From: Symploca sp. SIO2C1
GTDB lineage: Bacteria; Cyanobacteriota; Cyanobacteriia; Cyanobacteriales; Coleofasciculaceae
DNA: 64,000 nucleotides
Direction of reading: 5' to 3'
NCBI GenBank assembly: GCA_010692635.1
Contig: JAAHGL010000006.1
Coordinates: 1-64,000 of the forward strand
Positions 54,195 to 62,536 of this stretch are shown here, piece by piece; the first letter of the stretch is position 1, and each line of letters begins with the position of its first letter. A program made the translations under genes and the position numbers. Below the pieces are notes generated by a model, which did no database searches, was not told the DNA's origin, and was given only the letters and a program-made list of their open reading frames with translations.

Positions 54195-54424
54195 TTGGTT
54201 ATTGGTTATTGGTCATTGGTCATTGGTCATTAGTCATTGGTTATTGGTCATTGGTCATTAGTCATTGGTCATTGGTCATTGGTCATTGGTCATTGGTCAT
54301 TGGTCATTGGTCATTGGTCATTGGTCATTGGTCATTGGTCATTGGTCATTGGTCATTGGTCATTGGTCATTGGTCATTAGTCATTGGTCATTAGTCATTG
54401 GTCATTGGTCATTGGTCATTGGTA
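54195..54424. repeat. Long heptanucleotide array (TTGGTCA, STRR type)
   Basis: About 32 tandem copies of the 7-nt unit TTGGTCA, with variants TTAGTCA and TTGGTTA. This unit matches the short tandemly repeated repetitive (STRR) class described in filamentous cyanobacteria. Because seven is not a multiple of three, all frames translate as repeating IGHWSLV-type peptides, which are not genes. Confidence 0.95.
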
Positions 54425-54457
54425 TAATTGGACTTTGGACAAACAAAAACTCTTCTA

Positions 54458-54595
54458 CCTCCTGCCTCCTGCCTTCTGCCTCCTGCCTCCTGCCTCCTGC
54501 CTTCTGCCTCCTGCCTCCTGCCTTCTGCCTCCTGCCTCCTGCCTCCTGCCTTCTGCCTTCTGCCTCCTGCCTCCTGCCTTCTGCCTTCTGCTTTC
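54458..54595. repeat. CCTCCTG/CCTTCTG heptamer array
   Basis: About 18 copies of the 7-nt unit CTGCCTC or CTGCCTT, directly after the TTGGTCA array and before the DUF3067 stop. Short versions of the same unit lie at 10640, 46190 and 51480. Confidence 0.92.
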
Positions 54596-54601
54596 AGTCA
54601 G

Positions 54602-54919
54602 CTAAAAATCCTCCAACATCCATTCTGATGCTCTTCCACCCAGTTCAAGGGGAATATTAATTACTTTCCCTACTCGCGGACGCTCATGGGTTTGGTGGAT
54701 GTAATTTTGTACTTGCTCGACTCCCCCCCAACCATGGATATAACTGGCAACGGTATTAAGGTGCTCCAAGTACTCGGCTTCAGAAAGTGGGAACGATACT
54801 TGTTCTAGGTACTTCCACATTACCTGAACAAAGATTTTGCCCTGAGTCCGTCGAATCTGAATGTCATAAGAGCGTCCCCACTTATTGAGCAGGAGTTGGC
54901 GCAAGTCGTCTCCGTTCAT
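54602..54919 (-). CDS. DUF3067-family protein
   Basis: About 105 residues from ATG 54919 ([19 protein letters not shown]). The family pattern is clear: [39 protein letters not shown], and [19 protein letters not shown] with final EW. DUF3067 proteins are shared by cyanobacteria and plastids and are of unknown function. An upstream start (54997) would add 26 residues that do not fit. It is divergent from petC, a neighbourhood I recall from other cyanobacteria. Confidence 0.85.
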   Translation of the reverse strand: MNGDDLRQLLLNKWGRSYDIQIRRTQGKIFVQVMWKYLEQVSFPLSEAEYLEHLNTVASYIHGWGGVEQVQNYIHQTHERPRVGKVINIPLELGGRASEWMLEDF

Positions 54920-55097
54920 AACCTTAATACTTTGTTCGATTTTCTTTATATTTCGTAATAAATGCGAAACTTTATGATCCGGTGTAAAAGAATGCAATAA
55001 TACTTATATATCAAGCCAAAAATCCTTCTACTCAAAGGATTCTAGCAACCCTGATAGCTTTTGAATCACTCTACATTAGATAGAGCAGGGTTAACAA

Positions 55098-55121
55098 AAC
55101 TCTGGAAGACTTTCCAGAGTT
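55098..55121 (+). promoter_or_regulatory. Perfect hairpin in the petC leader
   Basis: AACTCTGGAA and TTCCAGAGTT form a perfect 10-bp stem with a 4-base loop, 32 bp before the petC ATG. It is followed by GTTAAG rather than a T-run. It could be an mRNA stabilising element, an operator or a terminator-like structure. Confidence 0.5.
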
Positions 55122-55153
55122 GTTAAGAAAAATATATCTTCAGGCGTTTAGTT

Positions 55154-55696
55154 ATGGCTCAAGCTTCTGGTTCTGCGGATGTCCCTGATATGGGGCGTCG
55201 CCAATTCATGAACCTCCTGACGTTCGGTACGATAACCGGTACATTTCTAGGAGGGCTCTATCCATTTATCAAGTACTTCATTCCACCTTCGAGTGGTGGT
55301 AGCGGTGGTGGTGTCACTGCCAAGGATGCTTTGGGCAATGACCTCATCGTCAGCGAATTTTTAGCCAGCCATAATGCAGGCGATCGCACTTTGGCTCAAG
55401 GTCTCAAAGGTGACCCTACCTATGTTGTCATAACTGGAGATCAAGCCATTGCCAACTACGGTATCAACGCTGTTTGCACCCATTTGGGATGTGTTGTTCC
55501 CTGGAATGCTAGTGAGGACAAGTTTATGTGTCCCTGCCATGGTTCTCAGTACAACAATGAAGGCAAAGTAGTACGCGGACCAGCACCTTTATCCTTGGCG
55601 TTAGTTCACGCTGATACTACAGAAGACGACAAACTAGCCTTTACCCAGTGGACAGAAACTGATTTCCGCACAGGGGAACAACCTTGGTGGGCTTAG
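55154..55696 (+). CDS. petC: Cytochrome b6f Rieske iron-sulfur protein
   Basis: 180 residues. The N-terminal membrane helix ([20 protein letters not shown]) is followed by a flexible glycine hinge (SSGGSGGG). The Rieske domain holds the 2Fe-2S motifs AVCTHLGCV and [10 protein letters not shown], with two Cys and two His ligands and the disulfide pair. It transfers electrons from plastoquinol to cytochrome f in the thylakoid. It is followed by petA after 123 bp, the standard petCA operon. Confidence 0.97.
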   Translation: MAQASGSADVPDMGRRQFMNLLTFGTITGTFLGGLYPFIKYFIPPSSGGSGGGVTAKDALGNDLIVSEFLASHNAGDRTLAQGLKGDPTYVVITGDQAIANYGINAVCTHLGCVVPWNASEDKFMCPCHGSQYNNEGKVVRGPAPLSLALVHADTTEDDKLAFTQWTETDFRTGEQPWWA

Positions 55697-55819
55697 GGAA
55701 AGTTGCTTGTTGGCAAGTTTTTTGTTGCTTAATTATCGATAAGTAACAACTAAAAACCAACTAACCAATTAAACAACTAACCAATCGACAATGTGAGTTT
55801 TTAAGTTTTTCCTTACAAG

Positions 55820-56809
55820 ATGAGAACACCTTCTTTATCGGTGATGTACAGCAACGGCAAGCAGATGCTTACTAGAGCTATTGTACTAGCTTTGGCAACT
55901 TGTGCCTTTTTCTTTGTTAGCGATCTTGCCCTTCCTCAGTCAGCTGCTGCCTATCCCTTCTGGGCACAGCAAACAGCTCCAGAAACTCCTCGGGAAGCTA
56001 CTGGGCGGATCGTCTGTGCCAATTGTCATTTGGCTTCTAAACCTACGAAAGTAGAAGTTCCCCAATCTGTGCTGCCGGATACTGTATTTAAGGCGGTGGT
56101 AGAGATACCTTACGATCTAGATGCGCAGCAGGTTTTAGGTGATGGTTCCCCAGGTGGTCTGAATGTGGGTGCGGTAGTGATGTTGCCTGATGGCTTCAAG
56201 ATTGCTCCTGATGACCGAATTAGTGAAGAACTGAAAGAAGAAATTGGATATGCTTATTTCCAACAGTACCGCGAAGACCAAGAAAATGTGGTGATTGTTG
56301 GTCCGCTACCGGGTGAAGAGTACCAAGAAATTGTTTTCCCTGTCCTTTCTCCCAATCCAAAAACTGATAAAGGAATTCACTTCGGCAAGTATCCGATACA
56401 TGTAGGTGCTAACCGGGGTCGGGGTCAAGTGTATCCTACTGGTGACCAAACCAATAATAATGTTTTCAAGGCTTCTGCAAGTGGTCAAATTACAGCAATC
56501 ACTGCTCTTGAGTATGGTGGCTACGAAGTAACTATAAGCCAAGCAGACGGTGAAACAGTTGTTGATAATATTCCCGCAGGGCCAGAGTTAATTGTTTCCG
56601 AAGGACAAGAAGTAGCTGCCGGAGAGAATCTAACTAATAATCCCAATGTAGGTGGATTTGGTCAGAAGGATGTGGAAATTGTCCTGCAAGATTCAACTCG
56701 GATTAAGTGGTTGATGGCTTTCATTGCTGCGATTATGCTTTCTCAAGTCCTGCTGGTACTTAAGAAGAAGCAAATAGAGAAAGTGCAAGCTGCTGAAATG
56801 AATATCTAG
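55820..56809 (+). CDS. petA: Cytochrome f
   Basis: 329 residues. The signal sequence (about 1-44) ends at AAA before mature [19 protein letters not shown], where the first Tyr is the axial heme ligand. The heme site is IVCANCHLA (CxxCH). The C-terminal anchor is [18 protein letters not shown] followed by a short stromal tail. It accepts electrons from the Rieske protein and reduces plastocyanin or cytochrome c6. Length and all key residues are normal. A palindromic terminator follows. Confidence 0.98.
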   Translation: MRTPSLSVMYSNGKQMLTRAIVLALATCAFFFVSDLALPQSAAAYPFWAQQTAPETPREATGRIVCANCHLASKPTKVEVPQSVLPDTVFKAVVEIPYDLDAQQVLGDGSPGGLNVGAVVMLPDGFKIAPDDRISEELKEEIGYAYFQQYREDQENVVIVGPLPGEEYQEIVFPVLSPNPKTDKGIHFGKYPIHVGANRGRGQVYPTGDQTNNNVFKASASGQITAITALEYGGYEVTISQADGETVVDNIPAGPELIVSEGQEVAAGENLTNNPNVGGFGQKDVEIVLQDSTRIKWLMAFIAAIMLSQVLLVLKKKQIEKVQAAEMNI

Positions 56810-56866
56810 GTTCGGCATCAAATACTACTAACGTAAGTTGCTAGTTACAAATATTAGGTATTCAGA

Positions 56867-56898
56867 CTGTAGAGACGTTGCATGCAACGTCTCTACAG
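56867..56898 (+). terminator. Terminator hairpin after petA (GTAGAGACG palindrome)
   Basis: A perfect 32-bp palindrome, CTGTAGAGACGTTGCA mirrored by TGCAACGTCTCTACAG, followed by GTATTTTTGTAGTTTTTTG. The T-rich tail makes it a good Rho-independent terminator for petCA. Its outer arm belongs to the same dispersed family as the palindrome at 37-64. Confidence 0.75.
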
Positions 56899-57014
56899 TA
56901 TTTTTGTAGTTTTTTGAATAAAGGGAGTATTGTAAACTAACTGAAGACACTCCTCAAAGTCTTCACCTGCCGAATTTCCGGTTTCGAGCTACCCTAACCA
57001 GAGGCGATCGCATT

Positions 57015-58493
57015 ATGCCTAAATTCTCTTATCAATTTCAAAGTGCAGCTACCTTGGCTTTACTCCTAGTTGCTACTGGTTGTTCCCAGACTTCTTTGCC
57101 AAAGCTGAACTTCAACAGAAATGCCAACACCCGCAATGTTGTGGCTAATGAGTCAGACTCTCCCTCGGTTTGTCCCCCTATTAGTCCCTTTACTAAAGGA
57201 ATTAGTAAAGCCAACAGTGCTGCTCAGCTATCCCAAACAGCTCAATCCCAACAAGAATTAGATTTGGTTGTCTTAAGGTGGATGCAAGCGATTGAGGGGA
57301 TGCAAGCAGTTCCCGTCAACAGCCCTAAACGAGCTTATGCGCAAAAAAAAGTAGTAGAGTATCTCAATGCCCTAGATTTAGCTCAAAAAAAAGCCAATTC
57401 TAACCCTCAATCCCTGCCTTTTGCTAGTTTTAATAACCAAATCTTTGACGAACAGCTACTACTATATTTATCTTATATTGCTGCTGTTGGTCCTCCAGAT
57501 GTCCTCATTGTGGGCAGTTCTCGTGCTTTAGTGGGGATCGATCCTAGACAACTAGAGCGACAGCTAGCAGTTCAAGGTAAAGGCAATCTCAAAGTCTTTA
57601 ATTTTGGTATTAATGGCGCAACTGCTCAAATGGTTGCCTTCCAGCTGCGGCAAATGTTGACTACCGAACAACTACCAAAGCTAATTATCTGGGCAGATGG
57701 CGTACGCTCATTTAATAGTGGACGGCTAGACCGGACTTACAACCAATTGACAGCATCTCAAGGATACAAAGTAGTGATGACCGGGAGTCGTCCTACCCTT
57801 CCCCCAACTATACCTGAAGTTACCAATGATTGCGGGGCAATTCAAAACTCTACCATTTCCCAAACTACCACCGACAAGTCACAGAATTCAGCAGATGCAG
57901 CTAGCTCCAGTCCTACCTCTGAGGAGTGGCGGTTAGCAAGGGTTCCGTTCGAGACTTCAAGTAATCCAGAAGACTCTTCGAGTGAGTTGCTAATGTTAAC
58001 TCAGTTGACTGGAACCCCAACACCCCAGCGACTGACTTTAGTAAAAAATGCTTCTGCTAATAGCTACAGTACTGTTGCTATTGATGCCAACGGCTTCCTA
58101 CCATTGCAAAATCGCTTTAATCCCAATACCTACTATCAGACAAATCCAAGAGTAGCAGGTTTGTATGATGGGGACTATCAGCCATTTAGTTTTTCTGGTT
58201 CCCAATTGAATGCTCTCAACTCAGTCAGAGCGTTTGCTCAACAACAACAGATTCCCCTAGTTTTAGTTAATTTACCTGTTAGTCAAAACTATTTAGATTG
58301 GGAACGTTCGAGACGTGAAGTGCAATTTGATCAGTTGATGCGGGGACAAACAGGTTTGATTTTTATTGATATGGGAAGACTATGGTTGAAGCAGAATCAA
58401 TATTTTGCTGATCCGAGCCATTTAAATCGCTACGGAGCAGCAGCAGTTGCCAGTTTTATTGCTAGTCATCCTAATATTTCTTGGCCTCAGTAG
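57015..58493 (+). CDS. SGNH-like lipoprotein
   Basis: 492 residues. A lipobox, LLVATGCSQ, near residue 24 predicts a lipid-anchored protein. VLIVGSSRALVGIDPRQLER, VFNFGINGATAQ and the late DPSHLNRYGAAAVASFI resemble the blocks of SGNH/GDSL-fold proteins, with the Ser in GSSR and the Asp-x-x-His in DPSH. A variable Ser/Thr-rich loop sits between about 270 and 330. It may act on extracellular polysaccharide acyl groups, by analogy. It begins 205 bp after petA, beyond the terminator, so is likely separate. Confidence 0.75.
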   Translation: MPKFSYQFQSAATLALLLVATGCSQTSLPKLNFNRNANTRNVVANESDSPSVCPPISPFTKGISKANSAAQLSQTAQSQQELDLVVLRWMQAIEGMQAVPVNSPKRAYAQKKVVEYLNALDLAQKKANSNPQSLPFASFNNQIFDEQLLLYLSYIAAVGPPDVLIVGSSRALVGIDPRQLERQLAVQGKGNLKVFNFGINGATAQMVAFQLRQMLTTEQLPKLIIWADGVRSFNSGRLDRTYNQLTASQGYKVVMTGSRPTLPPTIPEVTNDCGAIQNSTISQTTTDKSQNSADAASSSPTSEEWRLARVPFETSSNPEDSSSELLMLTQLTGTPTPQRLTLVKNASANSYSTVAIDANGFLPLQNRFNPNTYYQTNPRVAGLYDGDYQPFSFSGSQLNALNSVRAFAQQQQIPLVLVNLPVSQNYLDWERSRREVQFDQLMRGQTGLIFIDMGRLWLKQNQYFADPSHLNRYGAAAVASFIASHPNISWPQ

Positions 58494-58502
58494 GCATTGG
58501 AA

Positions 58503-59090
58503 TTACCAAATAGTAGCCATATCTAAAACAAAACCTGGTAAAATATCCTCTCCCGATATCGCCTGGGGATTGTCTAAGATTTCTACTTCTTGCTGAGGGC
58601 GATAAATTTCCACCTGTCGCTTTTTTCGGTTGATTAACCAACCTAAACGTGCCCCATTTGCTATGTATTCTTCCATTTTTTCACGAGTAGTTTGCAGTGA
58701 ATCATTAGGAGACATTAGTTCTACGACAAAATCGGGACATAAAGGTGCAAACTTTTCTTGTTCTTCAGTAGTTAAAGCATTCCAACGCTCCATTTTTACC
58801 CAAGAAGAGTCGGGGGCGCGTTTGGCTCCATTGGGAAGTTGAAAACCCCCGTTAGAATCAAAAACTTTACCAAGATTCATCTGACGATTCCAAACTTTTA
58901 GTTGAAAGGTTAAATCTGCATTGCGTTCGCTCGTAATACTACCAGTAGGGGTCATAACAATTAATTTTCCTGTAGCTGTAGCTTCAAATCTTAAATCATC
59001 GTTATCATGGCACAGTTGCCAAAACTGTTCGTCAGTTAGGTCTATTTGTAGTTCTAACCTTGGGGGTAAAGTAATTGTTGGTGTTTCCAT
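58503..59090 (-). CDS. Uma2-family (DUF820) putative nuclease
   Basis: 195 residues typical of Uma2: start PRLELQIDLTDEQFWQLCHD, GKLIVMTPTGSITSERNADL, the RAPDSSWVKMERW and PDFVVELMSPNDSL pair with the Asp and Glu of a PD-(D/E)XK-like site, then ARLGWLINRKKRQVEIYRP. These genes are highly multiplied in cyanobacteria and their role is unclear. The gene converges on the SGNH-like gene, with stops about 10 bp apart. Confidence 0.9.
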   Translation of the reverse strand: METPTITLPPRLELQIDLTDEQFWQLCHDNDDLRFEATATGKLIVMTPTGSITSERNADLTFQLKVWNRQMNLGKVFDSNGGFQLPNGAKRAPDSSWVKMERWNALTTEEQEKFAPLCPDFVVELMSPNDSLQTTREKMEEYIANGARLGWLINRKKRQVEIYRPQQEVEILDNPQAISGEDILPGFVLDMATIW

Positions 59091-59270
59091 GATTCTTTTG
59101 TTAAACCCGATAATTAATATTTTAGCTCATAAAATAATGTTATGCATCTCAAGATATTGCCCAAAAAAATCTTCAATACTATTAAAAATTGGCAACAAAT
59201 ACGGATGTTATTTCGATAATTTGATGATCGCAACTTAGAATTAATGGTGTAGATAGCTTGAGACGGGAGA

Positions 59271-59519
59271 ATGCTGATGACATTGCAAGAATTGCAACAG
59301 CAGGCATTACAGTTACCCATTAGCGATCGCTGGCGCTTAGTTCAGTCTTTGTTGGCATCAATTCAACAAGAAACGCTGCCGTCTATTTCTCCTAGTCCAA
59401 CTGTAAAGCTCTTGGTTGATCTTGATCCTTGGACTCAAAGTCTAATCGGTATACTCCAGCTAGGAACTGAAAATCTTACGGAATCCTATGTTGATTATTT
59501 AGAGGAGAAATACCATTGA
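59271..59519 (+). CDS. Antitoxin-like protein of a PIN toxin pair
   Basis: 82 residues: LQELQQQALQLPISDRWRLVQSLLASIQ at the N-terminus, then a Ser/Pro linker and a C-terminal ESYVDYLEEKYH. This layout is frequent for cyanobacterial antitoxins linked to PIN toxins. The next frame, coding for the PIN toxin start, overlaps the stop by 4 bases (TTGA). The antitoxin frame is intact, while the toxin is broken by a MITE. Confidence 0.65.
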   Translation: MLMTLQELQQQALQLPISDRWRLVQSLLASIQQETLPSISPSPTVKLLVDLDPWTQSLIGILQLGTENLTESYVDYLEEKYH

Positions 59520-59764
59520 AGCGGGTATTGTTTGATAGCGATGTGCTGCTAGATGTTTGGGAGCATCCCAAAGTTGAACAAACGATAGTAGTGGGAGCAT
59601 CCTGCTCCCTAGAATTACCGAAAGCGAGCAAGATGCTCGCACTACTTTCTTTGCCAAAATGGGATGCTCCCAGATGTTTTGGCGCAACGGCAACCATACA
59701 CAAGGAAACATCTGTCAGTGTTGGGTTTCACTTCGTTACACCCAACCTACAACTCTTCTATTAG
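59516..59764 (+). pseudogene. PIN-domain toxin interrupted by a MITE
   Basis: The first 14 codons read MKRVLFDSDVLLDV, a standard PIN start with both acidic residues. A 113-bp MITE then interrupts it. After the second copy of the duplicated AGATGTTT the frame would continue DVLAQRQPY, the usual PIN sequence, so removing the MITE restores the gene start. About 30 bp later another repeat (TGTTGGGTTTCACTTCG) breaks it again and the remainder is missing. The open frame through the MITE encodes an unrelated peptide. Confidence 0.8.
59559..59671. repeat. MITE with TIR GGGAGCATCCCA inside PIN toxin
   Basis: 113 bp bounded by GGGAGCATCCCA and TGGGATGCTCCC, flanked by the perfect direct repeat AGATGTTT (59551-59558 and 59672-59679). 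The interior has CATCCTGCTCCC and GAGCAAGATGCTCGC hairpin pieces. A clean insertion with an 8-bp target duplication. Confidence 0.9.
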
Positions 59765-59830
59765 CTATTAGCCATTAGCTATTAGCCATTAGCTATTAGC
59801 CATTAGCTTTGAGCGTGTTTCTCGAGAGTA
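59718..59830. repeat. GTAGGTTGGGTG-family fragment and TTAGCCA heptamers
   Basis: TGTTGGGTTTCACTTCGTTACACCCAACCTAC (59721-59752) folds back on itself and matches one end of the MITE at 39067-39237. Then TAGCTATTAGCCAT heptamers (59760-59805) run into TTTGAGCGTGTTTCTCGAGAG. Confidence 0.8.
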
Positions 59831-59942
59831 ATGAGTAAAGTCAGGACGTATTAAAGGATATCCCTGGCGAATGGGCAAATTGCAGTGGAATTGTTATTGT
59901 GTAGTAATGCCGATGATGGATACTCTAGATAAAAAGTCAATA

Positions 59943-60150
59943 TCCCTCTTCTGTCACTTTCCGGTTTTTCCTATTATGAGTAATTCCCAAAGCCAATATA
60001 TACTCAACGGTCTGGGATGAGGTGATTGCATTTTGACCAATTTCGCACTCTCAGGAATTTCTACTCGGAAAAAATTGTGCGATCGACTGCCCCATATACG
60101 CTCTGGGATTCAGAACATACAAGGCTTCTCGGAGAGTGACAGAAGAGGGG
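59943..60150. mobile_element. MITE derived from the IS701-like element
   Basis: The ends TCCCTCTTCTGTCACTTTCCGG and, in reverse, CCCCTCTTCTGTCACTCTCCG match the terminal repeats of the element at 6161-7014, each flanked by TA. It is 208 bp and has no transposase sequence. It is a non-autonomous deletion derivative that could be mobilised by an intact relative elsewhere in the genome. Confidence 0.8.
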
Positions 60151-60154
60151 TATC

Positions 60155-60460
60155 TTTCCCAATTCCCAATTCCCAATTCCCAATTCCCAATTCCCAATTC
60201 CCTAGTTTCTCAAGAGTAACAAGACTGGCAGGATGCCAGTTCCACAATAGAGGTGTGAAGATTAACAGTAGAGTCATCTTCTGTAAAGCCATCTTTTGTA
60301 GAATAATCTCTTGTGGAACAAGCTTCTAGCCTGTCTCAATATTTTTATCCTAGATTCTTCGTTCCGCTTTGCGACCCTCAGAATGACAAATTATACTTTT
60401 TAATCAATTATCAATTATCAATTATCAATTATCAATTATCAATTGTCCATTGATAAGCCA
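60155..60460. repeat. TTCCCAA heptamers, palindromic repeats and CAATTAT heptamers
   Basis: AATTCCC heptamers (60158-60204) end at TAGTTTCTCAAGAG. CTGGCAGGATGCCAG (60226-60240) is a perfect palindrome, with the arms GTTCCACAA/TTGTGGAAC at its right and at about 60311. CAATTAT heptamers (60402-60450) precede glnT. No gene was recognised. Confidence 0.8.
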
Positions 60461-60496
60461 TCTATACCCACGTTCTTCGTTTAACTTGAAACTTCT

Positions 60497-61807
60497 ATGA
60501 CTCAGCTGCTTTCAGAACTAGCTCGCGAGAAAAAGATCCGCTACTTCCTGATTTCCTTTACTGATCTATTCGGCGTGCAGCGGGCGAAGTTAGTCCCCGC
60601 CAATAAAATCGACACGATGGCAGCAGGAGGAGCTGGCTTTGCTGGGTTTGCTGCTTGGCTGGACATTACCCCTGCCGATCCTGACGTGCTGGCAGTTGCT
60701 GATCCCAACCGATTGTTTCAACTCCCCTGGCAACCGGAAATTGGCTGGCTACCTTCAGACCTCCAATCCGTTGACGGAGAACCCATTGAGCAAATGCCGC
60801 GCCTGGTACTAAAGCGTGTGCTGGCACAGGCGGAGGCACTGGGCTACCAGGTGAGGACAGGGGTGGAGTGCGAGTATTTTCTACTGTCGCCGGAAGGATA
60901 CGAACTATCAGATCAACGCGATCGCCAGAGCAAACCCTGTTACGATCAGCAGACACTGATGCGGCGCTACGACACCATCGCTGAAATCTGCGACAGTATG
61001 CAGGAATTGGGCTGGGAACCCTATCAAAACGACCACGAGGATGCTAACGGTCAGTTCGAGATGAACTGGCTTTATGATGATGCCCTGGTGACGGCGGATC
61101 GCCATGCCTTTTTTAAGTATATGGTGAAGGCGATCGCTGAGAAAAACGGCTTACGTGCCACGTTTATGCCCAAGCCCTTCCCTCATCTGACGGGAAACGG
61201 TTGTCACATTCACCTGTCAGTGTGGGATCGGACAGGAGAAACCAATCTTTTCTACGACGACAACAGTGAACTGGGATTCTCAAAACTGGGGTATCAGTTC
61301 ATTGCAGGTGTGTTAAATTCTGCTGAAGCTCTCTGTGCGTTCACTAATTCGACAGTCAACTCCTACAAACGTATCAATGCTCCCGTCACAACGTCGGGCG
61401 CGACTTGGTCCCCCAGTACAATTAGCTACAGTGGCAACAATCGTACCCATTTGATCCGAATTCCCGATTCGGGGCGCTTTGAGTTGCGTCTCGCGGATGG
61501 AGCCGTCAATCCTTACCTCCTCCCTGCAGCATTGATTGCTGCCGGATTAGATGGTATCACCCAGCAGCGCGATCCTGGACCCCGCTACGACAATAATACC
61601 TATGTAGATCCCCTTCCACCGGACAAGGTTAAGCATTTACCGAGCAACCTGTTAGACGCCCTGCGCCATTTGGAGACAGACGAAATTTTGACCCCTGCCT
61701 TGGGCAAACCCTTAGTCTCAGCGTATCTGAAGCTAAAACATCAGATCTGGAAGGAGTACGCTGCCAGTATTTCCACTTGGGAATTAGAGAATACGTTGGA
61801 CTGTTAG
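60497..61807 (+). CDS. glnT: Type III glutamine synthetase-like ligase
   Basis: 436 residues. The start KKIRYFLISFTDLFGVQRAK is characteristic of GlnT. Metal and nucleotide sites follow: GVECEYFLLSPEG, EPYQNDHEDANGQFEMNW, ATFMPKPFPHLTGNGCHIHLS, NSTVNSYKRINAP and RIPDSGRFELRLADGAVNPY. It ligates ammonia or an amine to glutamate with ATP; some GlnT proteins make gamma-glutamylmethylamide. GC content and codon choice are visibly higher than in neighbours. No NtcA-type GTA-N8-TAC site was found just upstream. Confidence 0.9.
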   Translation: MTQLLSELAREKKIRYFLISFTDLFGVQRAKLVPANKIDTMAAGGAGFAGFAAWLDITPADPDVLAVADPNRLFQLPWQPEIGWLPSDLQSVDGEPIEQMPRLVLKRVLAQAEALGYQVRTGVECEYFLLSPEGYELSDQRDRQSKPCYDQQTLMRRYDTIAEICDSMQELGWEPYQNDHEDANGQFEMNWLYDDALVTADRHAFFKYMVKAIAEKNGLRATFMPKPFPHLTGNGCHIHLSVWDRTGETNLFYDDNSELGFSKLGYQFIAGVLNSAEALCAFTNSTVNSYKRINAPVTTSGATWSPSTISYSGNNRTHLIRIPDSGRFELRLADGAVNPYLLPAALIAAGLDGITQQRDPGPRYDNNTYVDPLPPDKVKHLPSNLLDALRHLETDEILTPALGKPLVSAYLKLKHQIWKEYAASISTWELENTLDC

Positions 61808-61891
61808 TAGTAAAAAGGTGATAGTGCGATCGCGTTGAATTTGCATGTTGTAAAATAATCGATTATCTCCTATAGAAGTTTGGTATAAGCT

Positions 61892-62224
61892 ATGGCTCTA
61901 GCAATTGCTATCGATCCTGTACCTCTAGATGTCGATGCAAATGGTGTTGTACGAGTTGGTAAGACTCGTGTCACGCTAGATACCGTTGTAGCTGCTTTTC
62001 TTGAAGAGGTCACAGCTGAAGAAATAGCAGAGCAATATCCATCACTTCAAATCTCAGATATTTATTCCGTTATTGGCTATTACTTAAGACATAAAAACGA
62101 AATCGATGCCTATCTTTGGGAACATCAACAGCAAGCAGCAGAGATTCGAGAGCAGGTTGAACAACGTTTTAATCCAGTTGGAATTCGTGATAGCTTACTA
62201 GCTAGGCGCGAGCAGCACGGATGA
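61892..62224 (+). CDS. DUF433 antitoxin-like protein without toxin
   Basis: 110 residues. LDVDANGVVRVGKTRVTLDTVVAAFLEEVTAEEIAEQYPS and DIYSVIGYYLRHKNEIDAYL are typical of DUF433 antitoxins. The stop overlaps an ATG (ATGA), as in intact DUF433-DUF5615 pairs, but that second frame reads Met-Ile-stop. The partner toxin has been removed immediately after its start. The extended C-terminus (EQVEQRFNPVGIRDSLLARR) is usual for the family. Confidence 0.8.
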   Translation: MALAIAIDPVPLDVDANGVVRVGKTRVTLDTVVAAFLEEVTAEEIAEQYPSLQISDIYSVIGYYLRHKNEIDAYLWEHQQQAAEIREQVEQRFNPVGIRDSLLARREQHG

Positions 62225-62536
62225 TCTAATACGTTAGAAGTAGCAAAACAAATATTTAAATTTAGTCCACAAAGCATGGACTTGAACTATTAGCCAGAGG
62301 TTTGAAACTCTGGTGAGTGATAGACTACCCTCAAACTCCTCCACCAACACTCCGAAATTAAAATTTCCTGTTCCTAGGGAACATAAGCACCAACAACTAA
62401 CACTATATATACTGATACCAAGTTGCTGTGAAAACCGTAAAATGTCATGCTGAGCTTCAGAATGACAGATGGGAGCGCAACTTGGTATAAATTCAAGAAA
62501 TCTATCCATCATCTACAGGTGCAAGGAGCACAGCTA
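62225..62536. repeat. Repeat-filled spacer before the TamB-like gene
   Basis: At 62262-62315 AGTCCACAAAGCATGGACT, CTATTAGCC and CCAGAGGTTTGAAACTCTGG form the same hairpin-plus-spacer module as at 1.4 kb and 3.05 kb. A MITE follows at 62416-62487. No gene recognised. Confidence 0.65.
62416..62487. repeat. Small MITE with TIR TACCAAGTTGC
   Basis: TACCAAGTTGC (62416-62426) and GCAACTTGGTA (62477-62487) are perfect inverted ends of a 72-bp element. Its centre holds GTCATGCTGAGCTTCAGAATGAC, itself nearly palindromic. Similar in layout to the element at 2367-2471. Confidence 0.8.

Noticed and set aside
54195-54424. CRISPR array
   Set aside because: The repeat unit is 7 nt with no unique spacers, and no cas genes are present.
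54209-54660. Long open frames translating as IGHWSLV repeats and Leu/Pro/Ser repeats
   Set aside because: They are translations of heptanucleotide arrays; period 7 keeps all frames open. No start signal and no protein family.
60440-60497. NtcA site in front of glnT
   Set aside because: No GTA-N8-TAC match with a suitably spaced -10 box was seen.
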